From Glycine soja (taxonomy: Eukaryota > Streptophyta > Magnoliopsida > Fabales > Fabaceae), in the NCBI RefSeq assembly GCF_004193775.1, contig NC_041019.1, forward strand, positions 32,677,280-32,741,279: a stretch of DNA of 64,000 nucleotides, read 5' to 3'. The stretch's first letter is position 1; the number at the start of each line of letters is the position of its first letter. Both the position numbers and the translations under genes were made by a program. The notes beneath the pieces are model-generated. The model was not told the origin of the DNA. It ran no database searches and saw nothing but the letters and a program-made list of their open reading frames with translations. Shown here piece by piece: positions 34,039 to 47,040 of the stretch.

Positions 34039-37000
34039 ATAAAGACTTGATGCTTGAGTGTCCACATGGGTGCATGCATGACCAGTTTTGCATAAAATTT
34101 CCGAACCATCATTGTTGCATGTGTATCATGGAAATAATGTAGGACATCCCCTTTATCCCCGAACCGCTGGCCAAACCCTGACATATATCATGACCAGCCA
34201 TTCTACAAGCCTTGAGCCAAAATCCCAACTTATCATAAACCTTGACCCAGGGTGATAATGTCAATCCTTGCCCTCGGAAAAGAACAAAAAAAAAAGAAGA
34301 AAAGAAAAATTTCCAATCAAAGAGGGGGAGAAAGCAGAAAAAAAGAAGAAAGAAAGTTCCCGATCAAAGATCGAATGAAAACAGAAGAAATATACAGAAA
34401 GGTCTTTGGACCAGACAATATCTGAACAATACAGAATTGTCACCAAGTAAACAAGAAAAAGGAAACCACGACCTAAAGTGGTCCTCTCCCTTTGATTGCC
34501 GAAAAAATCCTGTGCGCTAGCGACTTTCTCGCCACACACTAAACAAAAATAGAAGAGGAAAAGGCAAAAACACTCAAAGCCAAATTCCCCACCTAAAAAC
34601 CATTCCCAAAATAAGTCCTATTGATCCATGATCACACATGTAATCTTTGATTTGATAGGAAATGATTTTCAAAATCAAGTCATGACATATCTATGGTTCA
34701 GAATTAGGATAAAACACTTACCTGTGTGAGATTGATACACTTTGAGTGATTTTCTCCTATCTTTGTTGGACCAGTATTTCCTCTATATGGTCGTTTAGAA
34801 ACGAAATGCTAACATCCAAAATCTCATTTATGGTTATGAGAAAATTTCATCAGCATACTCTCCTTCCCCGATAGACACATCACTTTTAAAAAAAAAAAGC
34901 ATATGTTGCTCTGATCAGTTCAAAGTTTTGTCTCTTTACTAAAGCATGTTCGAATTTTTGTGAAGAAAACACCGAGACTATTTTTAGTCTCACAGTTAGC
35001 AAGAACTACGTAGGTCTGAGTTCCTCATCACAAATTGAGGATACGTAGGAGCAAAAGCCCTGCTTTTGTCGACCACCCCACTTTTTGTTACCGTGACCCA
35101 AGATTCCGGTGGCATGCGGAGCCACATGACCGTGGGATCCCCAGATTCATGTTCTTTTTATGTTTCATCCTTTATCATTTACATGTTATTTTATTTCTAT
35201 GACTTGAGGGACTAACGTTTGTTTTTTGTTGTTGCAATTGTCATTTGTTTTGTGCATATATTTTGTTTGGACTATTGCGTTAGTGCTTACTTCGTTGTTG
35301 TCAATAGTGTTTGTTGAAATTCTGGAACCGTGTAGAGTTTTTCATTTAGGAACGTCGTCCTAAAAATAAAATGAACAAAAAATCATGATAACGCCAAAAA
35401 TAAAGCATTGTGAACGAATGTCGTGTCTATGTATACAAAGAAAAGAAAAAAGTTTTTATATATGTAAAAGAAAATGTGTATAGAAGGATTTTGTGTGTGT
35501 AAATAATGTATGAAAAGAAATTCTTGTGTGCGTGAGCGACGAGTGTATATAAAGAAACTTTTGTATAAACTACGGGTGTGTGTTTGAAAAAACGAAAAAA
35601 GAAATCTTTGAACATGAATAGGGTTTGTATATAGACCGTGTTGACGTAAAGAGAAAGAGTTTTAATGCGTGTGTGTACAGAAAAAGTTCGTCATGTATAG
35701 GAATATAGGTGTACAAAGAAAAGTTTTTCTCGTAGATGGCAATGGATGTATAGTTTTTGTGAACATAAAAGATGAAACAAAAAGGAAAAAGAAAGAAAGA
35801 CCTCGAAGGTCGGCATGTTATGGTTAGGAAGCATAAATCATTCGTAGAGAGCAAACATATCTTTTGGAAACAAGGGATTGACGCTAAGAGTTTATTTTCC
35901 TTAATGACTGAGATAAGAATGGATGGTTTCATTGAACCGATGAAAGAACACAATTTGGAAACGTTGGGTCTGTTTGTGTAAATCCCCAACCGTAGTATCA
36001 CAATGCCATAAACTGGATGCTTGAGTGCCCACCTAGTTATGGCTATGACTTATTTTGCACGTTGTTTCCGAATCATCATTGTTACATGTGTCTTGTGGAA
36101 ATAATATGGAAGTTCAACCCGAGATCGATACCTTGACACACGAATTTGTTGTGCCCCAGATATCAAGATCGGGCTCCCACGATAAAAGACCCCGTTGAGA
36201 CACGACCTTAGACTACTTTGAACCTTGGCCTATAAAAAGAATCCTCATCCTTTCCCCCGAAGCAAAGGACAACGGAATCTCCTCAAGGGAGAGCAAATAA
36301 CGAATGCTAAAACCTGATTTCGCAAAGAAACAAATGGAGAGGGAGAAATGAAAAGTAAGAAAAGGAAGAAATGAAAAGAAAGAAAAGGGAAAAATGAAAA
36401 GAAAGGAAAAGAAGGATTCCCGATCAAAGATCGGAAGAAAGTAAAAAGGAAAGATCGGAGGAAAACAGAGTAATTCCCGATCAATGAAAGAAAGAGAACA
36501 TAAGATCTTCAGACCAGATAAATTTTCGGCAAGGTAAATGACTGCCGGCAAAGGAAAACCCATTTTTTGGTGGTTCTTCCTTTGGGATTGCCATTCAAAG
36601 TTATTCTCGACTGATGATATCCCGTCCCACTTAAACAAAGAGGAAAAGACCGAAACACCCAGTTTCCTCTCCAAAAGCACTACCCTCGAGAAAATCCTAT
36701 TGATCCGTGATCGTACGCGTGATCTTTTGATTCGATAGGAAATCGTGTGCAAAATAAAGTCATGGTGCAGTTATGGTTTGGGATTAGGGTAAAACACTTG
36801 CCTGTGTGAGTTTTTATACACTATGAGTGATTTATTCCTAATTTTAGCTTAACGGATGTTTCCCCTGAATGTTCATTTAAAAGCTAAATGTTGACATCCT
36901 GCCCTTCATTTTCGGTTACAAGGAAAATTACCTTTGGTACGGGTATATTGTTTCTCTAAGATATAGTGCTCTCATGAATGATTTATTTTTCTTTGCAAAA

Positions 37001-37068
37001 AGCATGATTCCCCTTTTTAGGTAGAAAAAAAAACGGTGGACCATTCGGTCCTGCCAACAAATCTTATC
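34039..37068 (+). other. D1 internal noncoding region with ~2-kb duplication
   Basis: No coding frame of note. Two diverged copies of the same block follow each other: CATCATTGTTGCATGTG at about 34107 and CATCATTGTTACATGTG at about 36077; TAAAACACTT(A/G)CCTGTGTGAG at about 34713 and 36790. GA-rich stretches (34286-34390, 36330-36480) give long low-complexity ORFs that I do not believe. A copy of an LTR segment lies at 35001-35075. Confidence 0.6.
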
Positions 37069-37925
37069 CGGAGCCCCATGAATTGATTTTCATTCATGCA
37101 TCCTCCACCAACGAGTTTGGAGCCCCGCGAATTGATTGCCTAGAGCTGTTCGCCTATCTTCCACCCTCAAAACTTTTATTCGGAGCCCCATGAATTGATT
37201 GTCATTCATGCATCCTCCACCAACGAGTCTGGAGCCTCGCGAATTGATTGCGTAGCGCTGTTTGCCTATCCTCCATTCTCCACTTTTATTCGAAGCCCTA
37301 TGAATTGATTGTCATTCATGCATCCTCCACCAACGAGTCTAGAGCCCCGCGAATTGATTGCCTAGCGCTGTTCGCCTATCCTCCACCCTCAAATCTTATT
37401 CGGAGCCCCATGAATTGATTGTCATTCATGCATCCTCCACCAATGAGTCTGGAGCCCCGCGAATTGATTGCCTAGAGCTGTTCGCCTATCCTCCACCCTC
37501 AAATCTTATTCGGAGCCCCATGAATTGATTGCCATTCATGCATCCTCCACCAACGAGTCTGGAGTCCCACGAATTGATTGCCTAGCGCTGTTCGCCTATC
37601 CTCCACCCTCAAATCTTATTCAGAGCCCCATGAATTGATTGTCATTCATGCATCCTCCACCATCGAGTTTGGAGCCCCGCGAATTGATTGCCTAGCGCTG
37701 TTCGCCTATCCTCCATTCTCCACTTTTATTCGGAGACCCATGAATTGATTGCCTGGCGCTGTTCATGTGTCCTCCACCATCGAGGCTGGAACCCAGCGAA
37801 TTGATTGCCTAGCGTTGTTCGCCTATCCTCCACCCTCGAAATCTTGTTCGGAGACCCATGAATTGATTGCCCAGCGCTGTTCATGCATCCTCCACCATCA
37901 GGTGCGGAGCCTCCGGTGACTGGGA
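37069..37925 (+). repeat. 110-bp tandem array in the 3' UTR of D1
   Basis: About 7.5 units starting near 37069, 37181, 37291, 37401, 37511, 37621, 37731 and 37848. Each unit is a dimer of two ~55-bp halves that share GAGCCCC(A/G)(T/C)GAATTGATTG and CATCCTCCACC or CTATCCTCCACC. Tat-lineage elements often carry such 3' UTR arrays. Confidence 0.9.
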
Positions 37926-38139
37926 AATGTGGTTTTTGTTATTTTCCCGATCGGTTCCTTCGCCAAACATGTGTATATATGTATATTATGTTATTGGTGT
38001 TTTTGTTGTTTGTGTTTTGTTTTGTGCAGAAAAAAAAGAGGAGAACGAGAGACGGGAGTCGTCATAGACTAATCACGGAAAGGGCGAAGACGGACAAAAT
38101 CAGTGTTTTATCTTTGCTTTCCTCTTATCTCCGATAAAA

Positions 38140-38159
38140 GGTAAGTAAAGAGGGGCAAC
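38140..38159 (+). other. Polypurine tract of D1
   Basis: GTAAGTAAAGAGGGGCAAC abuts the 3' LTR start TGTCATACCC. The same tract, reversed, borders the D2 3' LTR at 41576-41595. Confidence 0.75.
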
Positions 38160-39785
38160 TGTCATACCCTAATTTCGTCCAGGGACTTTTACTTGATGGC
38201 ATACAACCTTTGATTGACCACTTCGAGGTACTTGGCACCCTTTGTTGCACAATATGTGAAGTCCCGAGACGTGCCGGAAATCAAAAGAAAGTGTGGTTAT
38301 GCAATCCGTGAAATTCCGTAATGTGACGGAAACTAAAAGGAAGTATTGTTACGCGATCTGTGAGTTTCCGTACCTTTCTCGAAAGCTAAAAATGAGTAAT
38401 TACACGATCCGTAAGGTTCTGTAACCTTATGGAAAGAAAATAAGTATCGTTACGAAATTCGTAAAGTTTCGTAACATTGCGGAAAAAGAATCACCAAAAA
38501 AAGTAAAGGGGTGTATTTAGTAAAAAGGGGGGTGCAAATAGCAACCATGCCAACTTGGGCCTCCCAGATTCTTCCTCTAGAAGGCGGTTGCTTCTGGAGG
38601 AAGCAACCTGGCTCGCCTGTGCGAGCTGAGCTCGCCTGGGCGAGCTGGGTGACAAGCTCCTCCCCTATTTTGCTATAAATAGGGGGAGGAGTGAAGAGGA
38701 AAAGGGTTCAGCCTTCTTGGCACTTCGTATTCACTTGAAATTGCCGAGGAAAATTGTTTTCGTGAAGAAAATCCAAGCCGAGGTGCTTCCGTAACGTTTC
38801 CATGTGTAATTACGCGAAGATTTTCAACCGTTTGACATTCATCGTTCGTTCTTCATTATTCTTCGATCTTCAACCGGTAAGTACCCCTAATCGAGCTTTT
38901 CAATTCATTCTATGTACCCGTGGTGGTCCCCATTTGTTTCGTGTACTTTTATTCTCGTTTCATTTACTTTTCATATCCCCTTTTGACGTGCTTCAGTCAT
39001 TTATTTAAGTCATTTCTCGCCTAATCAAAAAAAAAAAAAAATTTCCACCGATCATTTGATTTGTAATATCCGTTAATTTCTGTTAAAATGAAATCCGACC
39101 GTTCGGTCGTGCCATAACCACGTTGGAAATAAAAAAAGAGGTAAAATAATAATATAATAATAAAAAAATACCTTTTAGTAAAATAAAGCGGAAAAATCAA
39201 TCGGACGTTTCTCTTTGGGATTTCTCTTTCTTAATTGAATTGACTAATAACTAAAGTGAAACTAAGGCTAAAATCAACCCGCAAAGTCAAGCTCGTCCAC
39301 AAAAAATCACTAAAAAAGGATTTGAAAGTTCAATATCTCAGTTTTTCTTACCAAGTAAATGAATCATTTTTAAGGTCCAACGCCTTAAAATGTTCACCTT
39401 CCAAGTAAAAAGAATCGCTTGATTCACCCTTAAAAAAGAACTACGTAGGTCTGATTTCCTCTTCGATGGAGGGTACGTAGGAGCAAGAGCCCCGCTTTTG
39501 TCGACCTCAAAAAATAAAAAGAAATAAAAGTTAAGGTAACACAATTTCCACAATTCCAAAAAAATAAGGTTGTTGTCCTTTGAGACAAACGTGAGAGGTG
39601 CTAATACCTTCCTCAAGCGTAAATACAACTCCCGAACATGGAACATTCTTTATGACCGGTTTCCTTCGGTTTTTCCGACTTTTTCCACAAATAAACGTTG
39701 GTGGCGACTCCGCACATCTTTCCTCCTTTGGAAAGCGCACCCGTGAGTCTCGCCTCGCTCGCCCGCAAAAGGGCATGTTGCGACA
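38160..39785 (+). mobile_element. 3' LTR of D1
   Basis: 1626 bp, very similar to 28185-29809. Visible differences include an extra CTCGCCT unit near 38620 and a missing CATAACGTTTCC repeat near 38797. It has the same TATA and palindromes (38582-38690). Confidence 0.88.
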
Positions 39786-39973
39786 TTAGTGACAAAGTTT
39801 ATACTATTTCCGTGTCATATGAAGTATGAAACATGGGTACCACCAAATGCATGACCGTGGATAATTAAAGATTTTAAGCCATCCCCCTCCAAAGATGCTT
39901 AAAACTCTTTAGCCACTCTATTTCCCCCACCAGGGATATCCAACAAGGTCACTGCACCCCCCATGAACATACA

Positions 39974-41575
39974 TGTCGCAACGTGCCCTTCGCGGGCGAG
40001 CGTGGGCGAGGCTCACGGGTGCGCTTTCCAAAGGAGGAAAGATGCGCGGAGTCGCCACCAACGTTTATTTGTGGAAAACGTAGGAAAAACCGAAGGAAAC
40101 TGGTCGAAATGAAAATTCTAAGTTCGGGAGTTGTATTTACGCTTGAGGAAGGTATTAGCACCTCTCACGTTTGTCTCAAAGGACAACAGCCTATTCTTTA
40201 GAATTGTGGAAATTGTGTTACCTTAACTTTTAGTTTTTTATTTTTTGAGGTCGACAAAAGCGGGGCTCTTGCTCCTACGTACCCTCCATCGAAGAGGAAA
40301 TCAGACCTACGTAGTTCTTTTTTATGCGTGAATCAAGTGATTGATTTTTTACTTGAGGGGTGATTATTTTAAGGCGTTGGACCTTAAAAATGATCCTTTT
40401 TACTTAATAAGAAACTGAAATGATAAACTTTCAAAAACCTATTTTTGTGGACGAGCTTGACTAGGCGAGTTCGATTTTAGCCTTAGTTTCACTTTAGTTA
40501 TTAGTCAATTCAATTAAGAATGAGAAATCCAAAAGAGAAAACGTCCGATTGATTTTTCGCTTTACTTTACTAAAAGGTATTTTTTTTATTATTATATTAT
40601 TATTTTACCTCTTTTTTGATTTCCAACGTGGTTACGGCACGACCGAGCGGTCAGAATTCATTTTAACCGAAATTAACGGATGATACAATTCAAACGATCG
40701 GTGGAAATTTATTTTATTTTTAGATTAAGCGAGAAATGACTTAAATAAATGGCTTAAGCACGTCAAAAGGAGGTATAAAAAGAAAATGAAAACGAGAATA
40801 AAAATACATGAAACAAAATGTGGACCACCACGGGTACATAGAATGAATTGAAAAGCTTGGTTTGAGGTACTTACCCGTTGAAGACTGAAGAAAATGAAGA
40901 ACGAACGATGAATCTTGAAGAACGGTCGAGAATCTTCGCGTAATTACTCACGGAAACATTACGGAAGCGCCTCGGCTTGGATTTTCTTCACGGAAACAAT
41001 TTTCCTCAGCAATTTCGAGAGAGAGAGAAGTGCCAAGAAGGCTGAACCCTTTTCTTCTTCACTCCTCCCCCTATTTATAGCAAAATAGGGGAGGAGCTTG
41101 CCACCCAGCTCGCCCAGGCGAGCAAGGTTTCTTCCTCCAGAAGCAACAACCTTCTGGAGGAAGAATCTGGAAGGCCCAAGTGGGCCAGATTGCTATTTGT
41201 ACCCCTCTTTTACTAAATGCACCCCCCTTCTATTTTTTTGGTAATTCTTTTTCCGTAACGTTACGAAACTTTATGAATTTCGTAACGATACTTATTTTCC
41301 TTTCGCAAGGTTACGAATCCTTACGGATTATGTATTTACTCTTTTTTAGCTTTCGAAGAAGTTACGGAAACTCACGAATTGCACAAAAACACCTCTTTTC
41401 GATTTCCGCCACATTACTGAATTTCACGGATCGCGCAAGCCTGCTTCCTTTTGATTTCTGACACGTCTCGGGACTTCATTTATTGTGCAACAAAGGACGC
41501 CAAGTATCTCAAAGCGGCTAACCAAAGGTTGCATGTCATCAAGTAATAATCCCCGGACGAAATTAGGGTATGACA
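39974..41575 (-). mobile_element. 3' LTR of D2
   Basis: TGTCGCAACG...GGGTATGACA on the plus strand. Few differences from the 5' LTR are visible (about five substitutions in the first 200 bases compared, then long identical stretches), suggesting a fairly recent insertion. It contains the same TATA and palindrome block (41051-41165). Confidence 0.88.
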
Positions 41576-41595
41576 GTTGCCCCTCTTTACTTACC
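41576..41595 (-). other. Polypurine tract of D2
   Basis: The minus strand reads AAGTAAAGAGGGGCAAC against the LTR start, as in D1. Confidence 0.75.
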
Positions 41596-41859
41596 TCTCA
41601 TCGGAGATAAGAGGAAAGCAAAGATAGGACACTGATTTCGTCCGTCCTGCCCTTTCCATGATGACGACTCTCGTCTCTACTCCTTCTCTTTTTCTTCTGC
41701 ACAAAACAAAATACAAATAACAACAAGAACAACGAATATAATATACATATACACATATACACATATACACATATTTGGCGAAGGAACCGATCCGGAAAAC
41801 AACAGAAGAACGTATTTCCCAGTCACCAGAGGCTTCGCGCTTGATAATGGAGGACACAT

Positions 41860-43460
41860 GAACAGCGCTAGGCAATGACATTCATGGGGCTCCGAAAAAG
41901 GGTTGAGAATGGAGAATTGCACTAAGCAATCACTACGCATGGCTCCAAACTCGAAGGTGGAGGACACATGAACGAAAATGCAATTCATGGGGCTTCGGAA
42001 AAGGGTTGAGAATGGAGGATTGCCTTGAGGGTCCGCACTTAGGCAATCATGAAACACAGCTCCAAACTCGAAAGTGGAGGACACATGAACAGCGCTAGGC
42101 AATAACATTCATGGGGCTCCGAAAAAAGGGGGAGAATGGAGGATTGCCTTGAGGGTACGCACTTAGGCAATCATGAAACACAGCTCCAAACTCGGAAGTG
42201 GAGGACACATGAACGAAAACGCAATTCATGGAGCTCCGAAAAAAAGGGGGAGAATGGAGGATTGCCTTGAGGGTCCGCACTTAGGCAATCATGAAACACA
42301 GCTCCAAACTCGAAAGTGGAGGACACATGAACAGCCCTAGGCAATAACATTCATGGGGCTCCGAAAAAGGGTGAGAATGGAGGATTGCCTTAAGGGTCCG
42401 CACTTAGGCAATCATGAAACATAGCTCCAAACTCGAAAATGGAGGACACATGAACAGACCTAGGCAATAACATTCATGGGGCTCCAAAAAGGGGTGAGAA
42501 TGGAGGATTGCCTTGAGGGTCCACACTTAGGCAATCATGAAACACAGCTCCAAACTCGAAAATGGAGGACACATGAACAGCCCTAGGCAATAACATTCAT
42601 GGGGCTCCGAAAAAGGGTGAGAATGGAGGATTGCCTTGAGGGTCCGCACTTAGGCAATCATGAAACACAACTCCAAACTCGAAAATGGAGGACACATGAA
42701 CAGCGCTAGGCAAAAACATTCATGGGGCTCCGAAAAAGGGTGAGAATGGAGGATTGCCTTAAGGGTCCGCTCTTAGGCAATCATGAAACACAGCTCCAAA
42801 CTCGAAAATGGAGGACACATGAACGAAAACGCAATTCATGGAGCTCCGAAACAGGGTGAGAATGGAGGATTGCCTTGAGGGTCCGCACTTAGGCAATCAT
42901 GAAACACAGATCCAAACTCGAAAATGGAGGACACACGAACAGCCTTTAGGCAATAACATTCATGGGGCTCCGAAAAAGGGTGAGAATGGAGGATTCCCTT
43001 GTGGGTCCGCACTTAGGCAATCATGAAACACAGCTCCAAACTCGAAAGTGGAGGACACATGAACGAAAACGCAATTCATGGAGCTCCGAAACAGGGTGAG
43101 AATGGAGGATTGCCTTGAGGGTCCGCACTTAGGCAATCATGAAACACAGCTCCAAACTCGAAAATGGAGGACACATGAACAGCGCTAGGCAATAACATTC
43201 ATGGGGCTCCGAAAGAAGGTGAGAATGGAGGATTGCCTTGAGGGTCCACACTTAGGCAATCATGAAACACAGCTCCAAACTCGAAAATGGAGGACACATG
43301 ATCGAAAACGCAATTCATGGAGCTCCGAAACAGGGTGAGAATGGAGGATTGCCTTGAGGGTCCGCACTTAGGCAATCATGAAACACAACTCCAAACTCGA
43401 AAATGGAGGACACATGAACAGCGCTAGGCAATAACATTCATGGGGCTCCGAAAAAGGGGG
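41860..43460 (-). repeat. 120-bp tandem array in the 3' UTR of D2
   Basis: Thirteen units marked by CCAAACTCGAA at about 41945, 42061, 42185, 42304, 42425, 42549, 42672, 42795, 42911, 43035, 43151, 43274 and 43390. Spacings are 116-124 bp. Longer units contain AACAGCGCTAGGCAATAACA and shorter ones contain AACGAAAACGCAATTCATGG. It is homologous to but not the same unit as the D1 array. Confidence 0.9.
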
Positions 43461-46400
43461 TTGGCGGGACCGAACGGTCCACCGGGTTTTTCCACCTGAA
43501 AGGCAAACATGCTTTTTGTAAAGAAAAATAAATCATTCGCGAGAGCACCATAGCTTAGAGAAACAATATACTTGTGCCACGGGTAATTTTCCTTGTAACC
43601 GAGAATGAAGGGCAGGATGTCAACTTTTAGCTTTTAAATGAACATGCGGAGGAAACATCGGGCTAAGCTGAAAATAAATCACTCATAGTGTATAAAACTC
43701 ACACAGGCAAGTGTTTTATCCTATTCCCAAACCATAACTGCACCATGACTCTATTTTGCACACGATTTTCTATCGAATCAAAGATCAAACGTACGATCAC
43801 GGACCAATAGGATTTTCTCGAGGATAGTTTTTTTTGGAGAGGAAGCTGGGTGTTTCAGTCTTTTCCTCTTTGTTCATGTGGGGTGGGATATTGCCAGTCA
43901 AGAATGATTTTGAGTGGCAATCTGGCTTGAAGAATTTCTGTCCTCTTTCTTTCATTGATCGAGAATTACTTTTTTCTTTTTCACTTCTTTTCGATCTTTG
44001 ATCGGGAATCCTTCCTCTTCTTTTGTTCTTTTCTTTATTTTCATCTTTTTTCTTTTTCTTTCTTTCCATTTCTTCCTTCTTTTTTTTTTTTTTACTTCTC
44101 TTTCCCCCATCCCTTTCTTTGGGAAATCGGGTTTTAGCATTCTATTTGCTCTCCCTTGAGGAGATTCCGCTATCCTTTGCTTCGGTGGAAAGGATGAGGA
44201 TTCCTTTTTATAGGCCAAGGTTCGAAAAGGTCTAAGGTTGTGTCTCAATGGGGTCTTTTATCGTGGGAACCCCAATCTTGATATCTGGGGCGAAACAAAT
44301 TTGGGTGTCAAGGTGTCGATTTCGGGCCGAACTTCCATATTATTGCATAAGGCACGTGTGACAATGATGATTTGAAAACAATGTGCAAAATTAGTCATGG
44401 CTACAGCCAGGTGGGCACTCAAGCATCCCGTTTATGGCATTGTGATACTACGGTTGGAAATTTACACAGACAGACCCAATGTTTCCAAGTTATGTTCTTT
44501 CATCAGTTCAATGAATTCATCCATCCTTATCTCGGTTCATTCCGAGAAATAAACTCTTAGCATCAGTCCCTTGTTTCCAGAAGATACGTTTGCTCTTTAC
44601 GAATGATTTATACTTCTTAACTATAACATTTCGACCTTCACGGTCTTTCTTTCTTTTCCCTTTTTGTTTTATTTTTATATATATTTATTAAAATTATACA
44701 CCTGTGGTCCTTTATGAGGAAAACTTTTCTTTGTACATCTACATTCTTATACATGACAAACTTTTTCTGTACACGCATTAGAACTCTTTTTCTTCACGTC
44801 ACACGGTCTATATACAAACCCTATTTACGTTCAAAGATTTTTTCATTTTTCCCAACACACACTTATGGTTCACACAAAAGTTTCTTCATATACACTCGTT
44901 TCTCACACACACAAGAATTCCTTTCCACGCATCATTTACACACAAAAAATCCTTTTATGCACACTTTCCTTTTTCTTTGTATATGCAGAAATTTTATTCA
45001 CAACGCTTCTTTCTTTTTATTAGGATTTTTGGTTCATTTTATTTTTAGGACGACGTTCCTAAATGAAAAACTCTACACGGTTCCGGAATTTCAACAAACA
45101 CTATTGACAACAACGAAGTAAGCACTAACGCAATAGTCCAAACAAAATATATGCACAAAACAAATGACAATCGCGACATCAAAAAACAAACGTTAGTCCC
45201 TCAAGTCATGTAAAGGATAAAGGATGAAACATAAAAGAACATGAATCCGGGGATCCCACGGTCATGTGGCTCCGCATGCCACCGGTCTCTTGGAACACGG
45301 TAACAAAAAGTGGGGTGGTCGACAAAAGCAGGGCTTTTGCTCCTAGGTATCCTCAATTTGTGATGAGGAACTCAGACCTACGTAGTTCTTGATAACTGTG
45401 AGACTAAAAATAGTCTCGGTGTTTTCTTCACCAAAATGCGAACATGCTTTAGTAAAGAGACAAAACTTCCAACTGATCAGAGCAACATATGCTTTTTGGA
45501 TGAAAGGCAATGTGTCTATCGGGGAAGGAGAGTATGCTGATGAAATTTTCTCATAACCGTAAATGAGATTTTGGATGTTAGCATTTCATTTCTAAACGAC
45601 CATTTAGAGGAAACACGGGGTCCAACAAAGATAGGAAAAAAATCACTCAAAGTGTATCAATCTCACACAGGTAAGTGTTTTATCCTAATTCCGAACCATA
45701 GATATGTCATGACTTGATTTTGCAAATCATTTCCTATCAAATCAAAGATTACATGCGTGACCATGGATCAATAGGACTTATTTTGGGAATGGTTTTTAGG
45801 TGGGGAATTTGGATTTGAGTGTTTTTGCCTTCTCCTTTTCTGTTTTTGTTTAGTGCGTGGCGAGAAAGTCGCTAGCGCACAGGATTTTGATTGGCAATCA
45901 AAGGGAGATGACCACTTTAGGTTGTGGTTTTCTTGTTTTTTTTTAGTTTATTTGGTGACAATTATGTATTGTTCAGATATTATTTGGTCTAAAGACCTTT
46001 CTGCATGTTTCTTCTGTTTTCTTCCGATCCTTGATCGAGAATTTTTCTTTCTTTTTTTTTTTTTTGCTTTCTCCCACTCTTTGATTGGGAATTTTCTTTC
46101 TCTTTTTTTTTGTGTCTTCTCCCTTTCTTGGATTGGGAATTTTCCTTCTCTTTGTGTTTTCTTCCGAGGGCAAGGATTGACATTTTCACACTGGGTCAAG
46201 GTTTATGATATGTTGGGATTTTGGCTCAAGGCTTGTAGAACGGTTGGTCACGATATATGTCAGGGTTTGGCCAGTGGTTCGGGGATAAAGGGGACGTCCC
46301 ACATTATTTCCAAGATACACATGCAACAATGATGATTTAGGAAATTTTATGCAAAACTGGTCATGCATGCACCTATGTGAACACTCAAGCATCAAGTTTT

Positions 46401-46734
46401 TTATGGTCATGTGACACTAGGGCTCAGGATTCATTTTCCCTATTTAAGTCAACCCAGTGTTTCCAAAATACGTTCTTTTATCAATTTGTGCATTCATTCG
46501 AGTCCATTTTGGGCGTCCGGGAAAATTTTCACAGCATTCACCCTTCAGGTGTATACACATTCTTTCAAAAACTTGTTATGATCAGCAAATTTTTTCAAAG
46601 AAAAGTTGGAAGTCATCTCTTTTCAAAAGCATGTTGTTTTTTAGCTAGACAACCTTTATTATATATTTTTTTTCTATATTTTTTTCTTATTCTTTTCTTG
46701 CTCGCTCTCTTTTTGCTCTCTCTTTTTTTTTGAG
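43461..46734 (-). other. D2 internal noncoding region with ~2-kb duplication
   Basis: Counterpart of 34039-37068 in D1. CTCACACAGG(T/C)AAGTGTTTTATCC occurs at about 45662 and 43699, about 1.96 kb apart. The LTR-derived segment is at 45318-45392. Poly-T/CT-rich stretches create long low-complexity ORFs. Confidence 0.6.
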
Positions 46735-47040
46735 GTATTTTGCTACCTAAACATACGTATATTTTTGTGAGGTATTTTGCTATATACATGCGTGTCCAAG
46801 GTATCTTGCTACCTAAACATACATATATATGTTTTGTGAGATATTTTTGCTATATACATGCATATCCAAGGTATCTTGCTACCTAAACATACATATATAT
46901 ATTTTGTGAAGTATTTTTCCTACATACATGCATATCTAAACATACATATATATATTTTGTGAAGTATTTTTGTTTACATACATGCATATCTTAGGTATTT
47001 TCACTACCTAATCATACATATATATATATTGTGAGGTATG
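46735..47040 (-). repeat. Tandem ~75-bp AT-rich repeats in D2
   Basis: Four degenerate units with GGTAT(C/T)TTGCTACCTAAACA, TACATATATAT, TTTGTGA and ATACATGCATATC. Confidence 0.75.

Larger units (their letters stand above)
28185..39785 (+). mobile_element. D1: gag-only Tat/Ogre-type element
   Basis: LTRs at 28185-29809 and 38160-39785 (TGTCATACCC...GTTGCGACA), PBS, long leader, damaged gag, then about 5 kb of noncoding sequence, a tandem array and a PPT. TSD TTACT (28180-28184) / TTAGT (39786-39790), one mismatch. The uninterrupted relative in F confirms the insertion point. I find no RT, RNase H or integrase, so it must have been mobilised in trans. Confidence 0.85.

Noticed and set aside
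37069..43460. Regular arrays resembling CRISPR repeats
   Set aside because: Units are 110-120 bp tandem copies without unique spacers, located before the PPT of LTR elements in a plant genome.
43797..46332. Long Lys/Glu-rich or Phe/Ser-rich ORFs at 34242-34539, 36213-36752, 43797-44248 and 45853-46332
   Set aside because: Low-complexity GA/CT tracts of the D internal region are open in several frames on both strands. No domain is conserved between D1 and D2.
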